From: UBA8752 sp049610565
GTDB taxonomy: Bacteria; Bacteroidota; Bacteroidia; Flavobacteriales_D; Sanyastnellaceae
Direction: 5' to 3'
Assembly (NCBI GenBank): GCA_049610565.1
Contig: JBMYZR010000009.1
Coordinates: forward strand, 1-55,506
Length of the DNA stretch: 55,506 nt
The notes below the pieces were generated by a model. It made no database searches, was not told the origin of the DNA, and was given only the letters and a program-made list of their open reading frames with translations. Below are positions 1 through 8,164 of the stretch, piece after piece. The translations under genes were made by a program, and so were the position numbers. Every line of letters starts with the position of its first letter. Position 1 is the stretch's first letter.

Positions 1-1204
1 TGCGGACGCCGACGGCATCTGCGACGATGTGGACGACTGTGTCGGCCAGCTCGATGACTGCGGCATCTGCAACGGCCCTGGCGCCATCTACGACTGTGGC
101 TGTGGCACCATTCCCAACGGTGCCTGCGACTGCGACGGCAACACCCTCGACGCCCTCGGCGTGTGCGGCGGAACGTGTGCCGCTGATGTGGACAACGACG
201 GCATCTGCGACGATGTCGACGATTGCGTCGGCCTGATTGACGAATGCGGCATTTGCAATGGCCCGGGCGCCATCTACGACTGTGGATGCACCGAGATTCC
301 GGCCGGCGATTGCGATTGCAACGGAAACCAACTTGACGCAGCCGGCGTGTGTGGCGGTGATTGCACCTCGGACCTCGATGGGGACGGCGTGTGCGACACG
401 GACGAGGTGCCCGGTTGTGACGATCCGCTCGCGGAGAACTACGACCCGACCGCCACGGACAACGACGGCAGCTGCACCTACCTGCCGGCTTCCTTCGAGG
501 GTCTGGTCTTCGAGACCTTCGAGTTGAACAGCGCCGCGGAAGGGACCCACACGTTCCGGGTGTACGCCCAATTCAGCAACCCGAACGACCAGCTGCTCTC
601 CATCTTCGGAAATGCGGCCAATCCGCTGTCGATCAGCTCCACCACCAGCTTCTACCAGAGCGCCGTGGGCGGACCGACGGCCGAAGGACTGAATCCTCTC
701 CTGATTGAATCCTTCCCTTCATTGGAATGGGACAGCTACGTCACCATCGGAGCGGAAGACAATTCCGGCACCGGGGTACAATCTGCAGGACTCGACTACA
801 ACTCGTTCGAGACGGGCGGAGCGCTGACCTCCGACCCGGTGGCCGGCGGAAGCTGGTTCACCTTCCCGGATACGGAGCCCCTCGCCTTCCCGGATGCGGA
901 TGGGCGGGTCCTCATCGGTCAATTCACCACGGACGGTACGGTCACCTTGAACTGCAACCTGCTCTATCGCGCAGCCGACGGAACGAGTCCGCAGGCCACC
1001 GGGTTGACCCTCGTGTTCCCCAACAACTGTCCGGAAGACGTCAACAGCGATGGCATCGTGGCCGTGGACGACATCCTGATCCTGCTCTCCAACTTTGGCT
1101 GCGAGGGCCCCACGTGCAACGGGGACATCGACCAGGACGGCATTGTGGGTGTCTCGGACATCCTGAGCGTGCTGAGCAGCTTCAGCCTGACCTGCTTCGA
1201 GTGA
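1..1204 (+). CDS. C-terminal part of a secreted cysteine-repeat protein with dockerin-like tail (5' end outside window)
   Basis: The reading frame is open from base 2 at the left edge, so this is the end of a longer gene and any signal peptide lies outside. Visible order: two copies of a ~61-residue cysteine-rich unit (DxDGICDDxDxCVG, CGxCNGPGAIY, DCDCNGNQLDA, GVCGG), one GCxDPxAxNYDP..DGSC repeat, an unnamed domain of about 190 residues (TFRVYAQFSNP, PSLEWDSYVTIG), then two dockerin-like EF-hand halves (DVNSDGIVAVDDILILL and DIDQDGIVGVSDILSVL) ending ...TCFE. The cysteine and DxDxDG repeats are typical of extracellular calcium-binding linkers in marine Bacteroidota. The last ~270 residues are paralogous to the end of the next gene. 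The stop lies 20 bases before that gene's start, so the two probably share a transcript. No catalytic domain is visible; function unknown. Confidence 0.85.
   Translation, partial: ADADGICDDVDDCVGQLDDCGICNGPGAIYDCGCGTIPNGACDCDGNTLDALGVCGGTCAADVDNDGICDDVDDCVGLIDECGICNGPGAIYDCGCTEIPAGDCDCNGNQLDAAGVCGGDCTSDLDGDGVCDTDEVPGCDDPLAENYDPTATDNDGSCTYLPASFEGLVFETFELNSAAEGTHTFRVYAQFSNPNDQLLSIFGNAANPLSISSTTSFYQSAVGGPTAEGLNPLLIESFPSLEWDSYVTIGAEDNSGTGVQSAGLDYNSFETGGALTSDPVAGGSWFTFPDTEPLAFPDADGRVLIGQFTTDGTVTLNCNLLYRAADGTSPQATGLTLVFPNNCPEDVNSDGIVAVDDILILLSNFGCEGPTCNGDIDQDGIVGVSDILSVLSSFSLTCFE
50..415 (+). repeat. Two tandem copies of the GVCNGPGAIY/DCDCNGNQLDA cysteine unit
   Basis: The first unit starts at base 50 and the second at 233, a period of 183 bases (61 codons), in frame inside the first CDS. 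Each encodes CGxCNGPGAIYDCGC, a GDCDCNGNQLDA-type segment, GVCGG, and an acidic DxDxDGxCD stretch that looks like a calcium-binding thrombospondin type 3 loop. The same unit occurs three times in the next gene. Confidence 0.8.
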
Positions 1205-1224
1205 TCGACACCCTGGATCGAACG

Positions 1225-4200
1225 ATGAGACTGACCTCCTTCCTTCTGGCCGGTTTCGGCCTGTTCTGCGCCCCCCTCCTTTCGGCGCAGACGCCCTGCG
1301 AGAACGGCTTTGCCGCAGGCTACCCCTGTGACCAAGTGGACCTGATGGGCTTCGTGCCTTCCTCCTCCATGGGCGGCGGCGACGCCGAGGACCTGTGGGG
1401 ATGGACGGATCCGCAGACCGGCAAGGAATACGCCATCGTCGGCATGGCAGGCGGCACCGCCTTTGTGGATGTGACCGACCCGACGGCACCGGCCGTGATC
1501 GGCACCCTGCCGAGCCACACCGGTTCGTCCCTGTGGCGCGACGTGAAGGTGTATGCTGACCACGCGTTCATCGTCTCCGAAGCGAGTGGTCACGGGCTGC
1601 AGGTGTTCGACCTGACCCAACTGGAGGGCGTGACCAACCCACCGGTGACCTTCACGGAGGACGCTCACTATGGTGGGTTTGGGAACTGCCACAACATCGC
1701 GATCAACGAAGCCACGGGCCGCGCCTACGCCGTGGGAAGCAATACGTTCAGTGGCGGCCTGCACATCCTCGACATCAGCACCCCGACGGCGCCGACGCTC
1801 ATCGGCAGCTTCGCCGAGGACGGATACACCCACGACGCCCAGATCGTGGTCTACAACGGCCCGGATGCCCAGCATGTGGGCAAGGAGATGGCCTTCGCGT
1901 TCAACGAGAATTCCATCGCCATCGTCGACGTGACCAATGCGGGCGACCCCGTCATGCTCAGCAACACGGGTTATTCCGGCTCCGCTTACACCCACCAGGG
2001 CTGGCTGACCGAGGACCAACGCTATCTGCTGGTCAACGACGAGAACGACGAGGGCAGCGTGAACACCCGGACCTACATCTTCGACTGCCTGGACCTCGAT
2101 TCGCCCCAGCTCATCGGCACTCACGTTGGCTCCACCCCCGCCATCGACCACAACCTTTACAACCACGAGGGCTACTGCTATCAGGCCAACTACCGGGCCG
2201 GCCTGCGCATCCTCGACCTCGCGGAGGTGGGCTCCGGCAGCCTCACAGAAGTCGCTCATTTCGACGTCTATCCGTCCTCCAACTCCGCCCAATTCAACGG
2301 CGCCTGGAGCGTGTACCCCTTCTTCGCCTCCGGCAACCTCATCGTCAGCCACATCGAGGAGGGGCTGTTCATCCTGCGGGCCAACCTCGAGACCGGTCCG
2401 CCCACCCCGCCGTCCGACCTCAACAACGCGCCGCTGCGCTCGTGGCTGAAGCAGAACTGGTATGACGGGCTGCACACCGACCTCGGCTACAACGCCGCCC
2501 GGGAGCAGATGTACGGCTCCGTCGACGAGGTGAGCGGCAACATCGAATGCGTCTACACGGGCTTCCAGCAGGCCTCCGGATTCGTCACCTTCCCCGACCC
2601 GATCAACGCCGAACACCTGGTCCCCCAGAGCTACTACGGCAGCGTCTCCCCCATGCGGTCGGACATCTGGAGCCTGCGGCCGTCGCATGGCAGCCCGAAC
2701 TCCGCCCGGTCCAACAGCCCCTACGGCGAGGTGGACGATGCGGCCGCCCAGTGGTACGGGGTGGACGCCCAAGGCAACTACATCTCCACCGGCACCATCC
2801 CCGCCAACCCGGACGACTTCAGCGAACGGTCGAACGGCGTGTGGGAGCCCCGCGAATCCCAGAAGGGCGACATCGCCCGGGCCGTCTACTACTTCTACAC
2901 GATGTACCCGACGCAGGCCGGTGACCTCTCCGGCGTGTGCGATCCTCAGACCCTCTACGATTGGCACCTCAACGACCCTGTGAGCGCCTTCGAGGTGCAG
3001 CGAAACGACCGGATCGAGGTGGCCCAGGGCAACCGCAACCCGTACGTCGATGACCCCAGCCTCGTGTTCCGCGCCTGGTACTTCACGGAGGCGGTCAACG
3101 GCTGCACCGATGCCGCCGCCTGCAACTTCGACCCGGTGGCCACGTCCGACGACGGCAGCTGCGTGCTCCTCGGCGCCCCCTGCGATGACGGGGACGCCCT
3201 CACGCTGGGTGACGTCTACACCGACTGCGCCGCCCCGGGCTTCGGGTGCCAGGGCAGCGGCCCCACGACCATCTGGGAAGAGACGTTCGGGAATTACCCA
3301 ACCCTCAGCTACGGGTACAACGGCAACACCAACACCGCAGCGTCCGAGACGGAGTGGAGCATCACCTTCGGCAGCGCCACGGATTATTTCTTCACGCAGG
3401 TCCTGAACGGGGACACGGTATTCGCCGGAAAGGACCTCGACTTCGATTGCACCTGGACGACCCGGGCCATCGATGTCTCGGGTTTTACCGACCTGCAGGT
3501 GTCGCTCAACGTGTCCGAGGCCGGCAACTGGGAGGACACGGACTTCTTCCGGTTGGAGGCCATTGTGGACGGCGCTGGCGTGGAGATCTTCAATGTGATC
3601 AACGATTTCGGATCCATCACGGTGGGTCCGCTTGCCGTTCCCGACGGAGAGGAAGTCCGGCTGCGGGTCGTCACCCGCACCAACGCCAACGGCGAGCGCC
3701 CCTCGTTCGACGACGTGCGCCTCGTCGGTGTGCCCAATTGCGCGGACACGGATGCGGACGGGCTCTGCGACACTCTGGACGGTTGCGTGGACGTGACCGC
3801 CTGCAACTTTGCTGACCCCACCGCCACCGAATGCCTCACGCTCGACGCCTGTGGGGTCTGCGGCGGACCGGGTGCCGTGCTCGAATGCGGCTGCTCGGAG
3901 ATTCCAGCAGGGGATTGCGATTGCAATGGCAACCAAATCGACGCCATTGGCGTGTGTGGTGGGGACTGTCCGGCCGACTCCGACGGCGACGGCATCTGCG
4001 ACACCGAAGACGAGTGCCTTGGCGAGCTGGACGCGTGCGGGGTGTGCAATGGTCCCGGCGCCATTTACGAGTGTGGATGCTCGGACATTCCGACCGGCGA
4101 TTGCGACTGCAATGGCAACCAGCTTGACGCCATCGGCGTGTGCGGCGGCACCTGCTCGGCCGACGCGGACGAGGACGGCGTGTGTGACGATGTGGACCCT

Positions 4201-5175
4201 TGTGTCGGCTCGCTCGACGCCTGTGGGGTGTGCAATGGGCCCGGCGCGATCTACGAATGCGGCTGTGCGGACATCCCGGCCGGCGATTGCGATTGCAACG
4301 GCAACCAGCTCGACGCACTGGGCGTCTGCGGTGGGGATTGTCCTGGAGATGCGGATGGCGACGGCATCTGCGACACCGACGAAATCGCCGGGTGCACCGA
4401 CCCCAACGCCTTCAACTACAACGATGCGGCCACGGACGACAACGGCAGCTGCACCTACCTCAACGGCAGCTTCACCGGTCTGACGGCGGAGCTGATCAGC
4501 GAGGGCGGCGCAGGCCTCGGCCTCAACACGTGGCGCGTCTACGCCACCTTCAGCAACCCGTCGGTCGATGTGCTGTCCGTGTATGGCACCGCGGCCAACC
4601 CCATCGACATCAGCAGCTCCACGAGCTGGTATCAGGATCCCCTCGGCGCGGCCACGGGCAACGGCATCAACCCGCTGCTCTTCACCGACTTCCCCTCGCT
4701 CGCCTACGACAGCTGGGTGACGGTCGGTGCCGAATCCAACGGCGACGGGGAGATCACCGTGGTCGGTCTCGACCTGAACGCCTTCGAAGCCGGAGAGGAC
4801 CTCACCTCCGATGGCACGGCCGGCGGCAGCTGGATCGCGATTCCGGGAGAAGTCAACGGGACCGCGCCCGACGCCCAAGGCCGGGTGCTCATTGCGCAGC
4901 TCACCACGGACGGCACCATCGTGTTTGATTGCAACCTCCAGTACCGCGAGTCCGACGGCAGCTCACCGGTGGCCACCGAATTGAGCCTGGTCCTCCAGAA
5001 CGGATGCCCGGAGGACATCAACGGCAGCGGCATGGTCGACATCGACGACATCCTGGCGGTGCTCACCCAGTTCGGGTGCACCGGCATCTGCACCGGTGAC
5101 CTCGACGGCGACGGCGATGTGGACGTGACCGATGGACTTCAGGTCCTCGGCGCCTTCGCCAACGTCTGCAACTGA
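1225..5175 (+). CDS. Secreted choice-of-anchor B / endonuclease I fusion protein with cysteine repeats and dockerin tail
   Basis: I chose ATG 1225 because it opens a clear signal peptide (MRLTSFLLAGFGLFCAPLLS, cleavage near SAQ); the frame upstream is only an open shadow of the previous gene. Length 1316 residues. Domains: about 22-390, a choice-of-anchor B propeller-like region (LVIVD-type strands such as AFVDVTDPTAPAVIG); about 397-640, endonuclease I with the NAEHLVPQS motif (H464 the likely catalytic His) and a HGSxNxxRSNxPYGE metal/active-site segment; a DDGSC repeat; a jelly-roll-like domain near 690-830; three 62-residue cysteine units; the same unnamed FRVYA..YDSWVTIG domain as in the preceding gene; two dockerin-like halves at the end. 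Endonuclease I enzymes are secreted non-specific nucleases, so extracellular DNA/RNA degradation is the likely role. The nuclease domain is closely similar to that of the gene at 28522-30012. Convergent with the next gene, 22 bases apart. Confidence 0.88.
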   Translation: MRLTSFLLAGFGLFCAPLLSAQTPCENGFAAGYPCDQVDLMGFVPSSSMGGGDAEDLWGWTDPQTGKEYAIVGMAGGTAFVDVTDPTAPAVIGTLPSHTGSSLWRDVKVYADHAFIVSEASGHGLQVFDLTQLEGVTNPPVTFTEDAHYGGFGNCHNIAINEATGRAYAVGSNTFSGGLHILDISTPTAPTLIGSFAEDGYTHDAQIVVYNGPDAQHVGKEMAFAFNENSIAIVDVTNAGDPVMLSNTGYSGSAYTHQGWLTEDQRYLLVNDENDEGSVNTRTYIFDCLDLDSPQLIGTHVGSTPAIDHNLYNHEGYCYQANYRAGLRILDLAEVGSGSLTEVAHFDVYPSSNSAQFNGAWSVYPFFASGNLIVSHIEEGLFILRANLETGPPTPPSDLNNAPLRSWLKQNWYDGLHTDLGYNAAREQMYGSVDEVSGNIECVYTGFQQASGFVTFPDPINAEHLVPQSYYGSVSPMRSDIWSLRPSHGSPNSARSNSPYGEVDDAAAQWYGVDAQGNYISTGTIPANPDDFSERSNGVWEPRESQKGDIARAVYYFYTMYPTQAGDLSGVCDPQTLYDWHLNDPVSAFEVQRNDRIEVAQGNRNPYVDDPSLVFRAWYFTEAVNGCTDAAACNFDPVATSDDGSCVLLGAPCDDGDALTLGDVYTDCAAPGFGCQGSGPTTIWEETFGNYPTLSYGYNGNTNTAASETEWSITFGSATDYFFTQVLNGDTVFAGKDLDFDCTWTTRAIDVSGFTDLQVSLNVSEAGNWEDTDFFRLEAIVDGAGVEIFNVINDFGSITVGPLAVPDGEEVRLRVVTRTNANGERPSFDDVRLVGVPNCADTDADGLCDTLDGCVDVTACNFADPTATECLTLDACGVCGGPGAVLECGCSEIPAGDCDCNGNQIDAIGVCGGDCPADSDGDGICDTEDECLGELDACGVCNGPGAIYECGCSDIPTGDCDCNGNQLDAIGVCGGTCSADADEDGVCDDVDPCVGSLDACGVCNGPGAIYECGCADIPAGDCDCNGNQLDALGVCGGDCPGDADGDGICDTDEIAGCTDPNAFNYNDAATDDNGSCTYLNGSFTGLTAELISEGGAGLGLNTWRVYATFSNPSVDVLSVYGTAANPIDISSSTSWYQDPLGAATGNGINPLLFTDFPSLAYDSWVTVGAESNGDGEITVVGLDLNAFEAGEDLTSDGTAGGSWIAIPGEVNGTAPDAQGRVLIAQLTTDGTIVFDCNLQYRESDGSSPVATELSLVLQNGCPEDINGSGMVDIDDILAVLTQFGCTGICTGDLDGDGDVDVTDGLQVLGAFANVCN
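3841..4395 (+). repeat. Three tandem 186-bp cysteine-rich units
   Basis: Units start at 3841, 4027 and 4213, exactly 186 bases (62 codons) apart. Each encodes LDxCGVCxGPGA, ECGC, IPxGDCDCNGNQxDA, GVCGG and an acidic DxDGxCD loop. They are similar at DNA level and match the two units at 50-415. Probably rigid calcium-binding stalk repeats between the catalytic and C-terminal regions. Confidence 0.85.
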
Positions 5176-5197
5176 ATCCCATCGACGGGCCGGGGAC

Positions 5198-8164
5198 TTA
5201 CTCTACGCAGGCGCCCTCAAAGGCCGTCAGGAAAATGAGCAGGTCCGAGGCGCCCACAAGTCCGCTCGCATCGAAGTCCGCGCGACAAAAGATGTCGTCC
5301 CCGAAGCCGCCGAAATCGGAAGCGTAGACACACGAGTCATCGGAGACGTTGAAGTGGGGCGAATGGTTGACGGCCTCCGGATCCAGGCAGCCGGGAATCA
5401 GGCAGCTCCCATCGTCCACCGTGGCGAACGCGAGGTAGTTGGCCGCATTGGGATAGGTGCACCCTGCAATGGGATTGGGGTTGTCGAGGATCTCGATGGC
5501 GAACGACACGGCCGTCCGCCCCGCTGCAAACGGAAGGCCGAACACACTGACCGCCATATCGCCCTCGATGGTCACCTCGAAGCTTCCGGTCTCCAGCGGC
5601 GTTCCGTCGAGCGTCAAGCACAGGGTCTCGCCGGCCGCGAGGTCCGCATTGACGTTCCCCAGGTCCAGTCCAGCCGGAAGGCCGAATGCCGTATCCGGCG
5701 AGAACTGGAGCAGGGTGTATTGGGTGCCCGTCGAGGGCTCGACCACCAGGTTGCCGGCCAACAGCAGCAGCTCCCGTTCCAGGACCACACCAAACGTCCC
5801 CTCCAGGGTGCCCGGCAATACCGCGGCAAAGTCCACCTCCGCCCCTTCGAGGTCCTCACACCCCGGGTAGATGCAGGACCCGTCGTCGAGCGTGGCACCC
5901 GGGCTGAAATTCAGCGCGAGCACATCCGTGCACCCTTCCACGTCCAACTCGAGGACCACAAATCCGGGAACGGTCAACGTGCACCCGTTGGCGTCGGCCA
6001 CCGACAGGCTGTAGGTGCCGGCCATCAGCCCCGTCGGATTCTGGAGCGAGCTCACCACCACACCGTCGTCGCGGGTCCAGAACGTGTTGTAGGGCGGCGT
6101 GCCCCCGGACAGGTCCACCGTGATGGAGCCCTCGCTGTTGCCCGGCGTCGTCGGCTGAATGGAGCCCAGCTCCACGGACAGCGCGGAGGGTTCGTCGATG
6201 AAGTACGGCGCTGTCGCGGCACATCCATTGGCATCGACAATGGTCACCATTCCGGATCCAGCGGGAATGCCGTCCAAGGGAATGTCCAGATCGAAGGTCT
6301 CATTGCCGAAGGCCCCCTCCACGGAATATGGTCCGACTCCCCCCGCTGCAGTGAGCGCGATGTCCCCTGTGCCCCCGGCGCAGGGAGCCTCTTCGAGGAC
6401 CCACACTTCAAGTGTCACCTCGGGCAAATCGTCCACCACCACATCGAATTCGGCTTCACATCCTGTATCGTCCGACACGTAAACCGAATAGGTGCCGGCA
6501 GACAGGCCGGTTACGGGCACCTCGACGTTCACCAGCTCCCCATTGAACTGCACATCGAATACGGAGCTCCCCCCATCCGGGAAGAGCAACACCGTCCCGT
6601 CTGCCCCCCCTGCGCACGATGGCGGTGTCACGTCCACCTCGAGCTCGAGCTGACCGCTCCCCTCCACCACGACATTGGACAACGTGTCCGGACACCCATT
6701 GACGTCCTGTGCATAGAAAGTGTACGTGCCCGGCGAGACATGAAAGATGTTCTCCGACGAATAGTTCACTCCATCGATGCTGTAGGTGGTCGAGTTTCCG
6801 ATGCCCCCGAAGAAATTCAGCACCACCACGCCATCCTGCGACGCCTCGCACGACGCCGGAAAGACCCCCTGGGCGTAAACGTTGAACGGCGTCGGTTCTG
6901 CCACCAAGATGCTCGAGGAGTTCAGGGCACACCCATTTCCATCGAGCGTGTAGACGGAATAAATGCCCGGCCCCAGCCCATCGAAAAGAGGTTCGTCCGT
7001 TGCCGTCTCGAAGTAAAGCCCTGACGCATCGTAAAGCGGAGCAGACAGGCTGAACTGCAGGTCTCCGGCCCCGCCTGTACCCGTACCCGCGATGACGGCA
7101 TCTTCCTCGCCTGTACAGCTGATGGGTTGTGACACGAACACGTCCAATTCAAGGGCACTCGCTTCAGGCACCTCCACCATGGCTTCCACCGAACACCCCT
7201 GGCCGTCGGTGGCCATAATGGTGTATGCACCTGCAGTCAGGTTGTTGAAGATGCCGGTGGCATTCTGCTGGTTGCCGAGGCCGTACGTCACGCCGCCCTG
7301 ACCGCCGATCACCTCAACCGAAGCTTGGCCATTGGAAAAGCCGACGCAGGCCGGTGCAACAGCCTCCGTGGACACCACTTCCAGTTGCGTTGCCGGGTAG
7401 TCACAGGCGTACACGCAAGAACCATCATCGGTGTTGGCACCGGGGGTGGTGTTCTCAGCATCCGGATCCACACACCCGAAAATGGCATCGGGGATGGAGC
7501 TGAATGCCAAGGTGGACAGGATGGTCCCTGACGTCTCCGTCACCTGTTCACCCTGCTGTCCCTGGATGAACGTCTGGAAGGTGATCTGACCGGTAAGCGC
7601 AGCATCGGTGGTGAATTGACCGATCAACACGAGGGAGTCCGGTCCGGCCACACCATTGCTGTAGATGTAAGTGGCGAACCAAGCCCCGCCAATCGGCGAA
7701 TCGATGATCAGGTCGTTGCCCTGCTCGAAAGTCTCGCTCCAGGGCTGATCCTCGTCCGTCACGATGGACACTCCCGCGGTTCCCGGGTAGTTCTGGGACG
7801 GGCCGTCAATGCCGATGGTGACGTAGCTGTCGTATTCAAGAGAAGGAAACGCTGCAAAGAGCGCCGGGTTGTTGAACTCGGGCGTGGCGCCGCCCAAAGG
7901 GTCTTGGTAGAAATTGTTGCCGCCTTCAATGACGACCGGGCCGTTTGCGGCATCGCCTGCCACGGCCGAGAGGAAGTCATCCGGGTGGCTGAATTTGACA
8001 TACACACGGTACGTGGAATATCCCGTGAGGTCGGTCGTGCCGACCATGCCGATGTTGTCACTGATCGTTTCCACGACGATTCCTGTCGGTTGGGCAAGAA
8101 GCTGTGGAGGGAGCGCGCTGACCAACAGGATCAACGCCAAGCAGAAGGAAGGAAGGCGGTTCAT
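5198..8164 (-). CDS. Secreted SprB-repeat protein with shared C-terminal module
   Basis: 988 residues with a signal peptide (MNRLPSFCLALILLVSALPP, cleavage near LLAQ). Residues about 26-230 form the same unnamed domain found at the C-termini of the two plus-strand genes (TYRVYVKFSHP, PSLEYDSYVTIG), here at the N-terminus. A DDGSC repeat follows, then about 260-740 hold six to seven SprB-type repeats (CxGxxxGxxxVxxxGGxxxY pattern, e.g. CAGGADGTVLLFPDGG and CTGEEDAVIAGTGTGG), known from SprB-like adhesins of gliding Bacteroidota. From about 765 the shared module begins: Ig-like segment, NPNPIAGCTYPNAANY, GCLDPEAVNHSP, then a degenerate dockerin-like half (ADFDASGLVGASDLLIFL) ending EGACVE. ATG overlaps the stop of the upstream gene as ATGA. 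Likely a surface adhesin; it is the last gene of the operon. Confidence 0.87.
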   Translation of the reverse strand: MNRLPSFCLALILLVSALPPQLLAQPTGIVVETISDNIGMVGTTDLTGYSTYRVYVKFSHPDDFLSAVAGDAANGPVVIEGGNNFYQDPLGGATPEFNNPALFAAFPSLEYDSYVTIGIDGPSQNYPGTAGVSIVTDEDQPWSETFEQGNDLIIDSPIGGAWFATYIYSNGVAGPDSLVLIGQFTTDAALTGQITFQTFIQGQQGEQVTETSGTILSTLAFSSIPDAIFGCVDPDAENTTPGANTDDGSCVYACDYPATQLEVVSTEAVAPACVGFSNGQASVEVIGGQGGVTYGLGNQQNATGIFNNLTAGAYTIMATDGQGCSVEAMVEVPEASALELDVFVSQPISCTGEEDAVIAGTGTGGAGDLQFSLSAPLYDASGLYFETATDEPLFDGLGPGIYSVYTLDGNGCALNSSSILVAEPTPFNVYAQGVFPASCEASQDGVVVLNFFGGIGNSTTYSIDGVNYSSENIFHVSPGTYTFYAQDVNGCPDTLSNVVVEGSGQLELEVDVTPPSCAGGADGTVLLFPDGGSSVFDVQFNGELVNVEVPVTGLSAGTYSVYVSDDTGCEAEFDVVVDDLPEVTLEVWVLEEAPCAGGTGDIALTAAGGVGPYSVEGAFGNETFDLDIPLDGIPAGSGMVTIVDANGCAATAPYFIDEPSALSVELGSIQPTTPGNSEGSITVDLSGGTPPYNTFWTRDDGVVVSSLQNPTGLMAGTYSLSVADANGCTLTVPGFVVLELDVEGCTDVLALNFSPGATLDDGSCIYPGCEDLEGAEVDFAAVLPGTLEGTFGVVLERELLLLAGNLVVEPSTGTQYTLLQFSPDTAFGLPAGLDLGNVNADLAAGETLCLTLDGTPLETGSFEVTIEGDMAVSVFGLPFAAGRTAVSFAIEILDNPNPIAGCTYPNAANYLAFATVDDGSCLIPGCLDPEAVNHSPHFNVSDDSCVYASDFGGFGDDIFCRADFDASGLVGASDLLIFLTAFEGACVE

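Noticed and set aside
50..415. Regular repeats that could suggest a CRISPR or VNTR array
   Set aside because: Units are long, in frame, and code for cysteine-rich protein repeats; there are no short identical repeats with unique spacers.
964..4878. Open frame of 1304 codons on the minus strand opposite the endonuclease I fusion gene
   Set aside because: Composition is that of a GC-rich shadow (Val/Gly/Ala/Arg rich, no domain), while the plus strand shows a signal peptide and clear family motifs.
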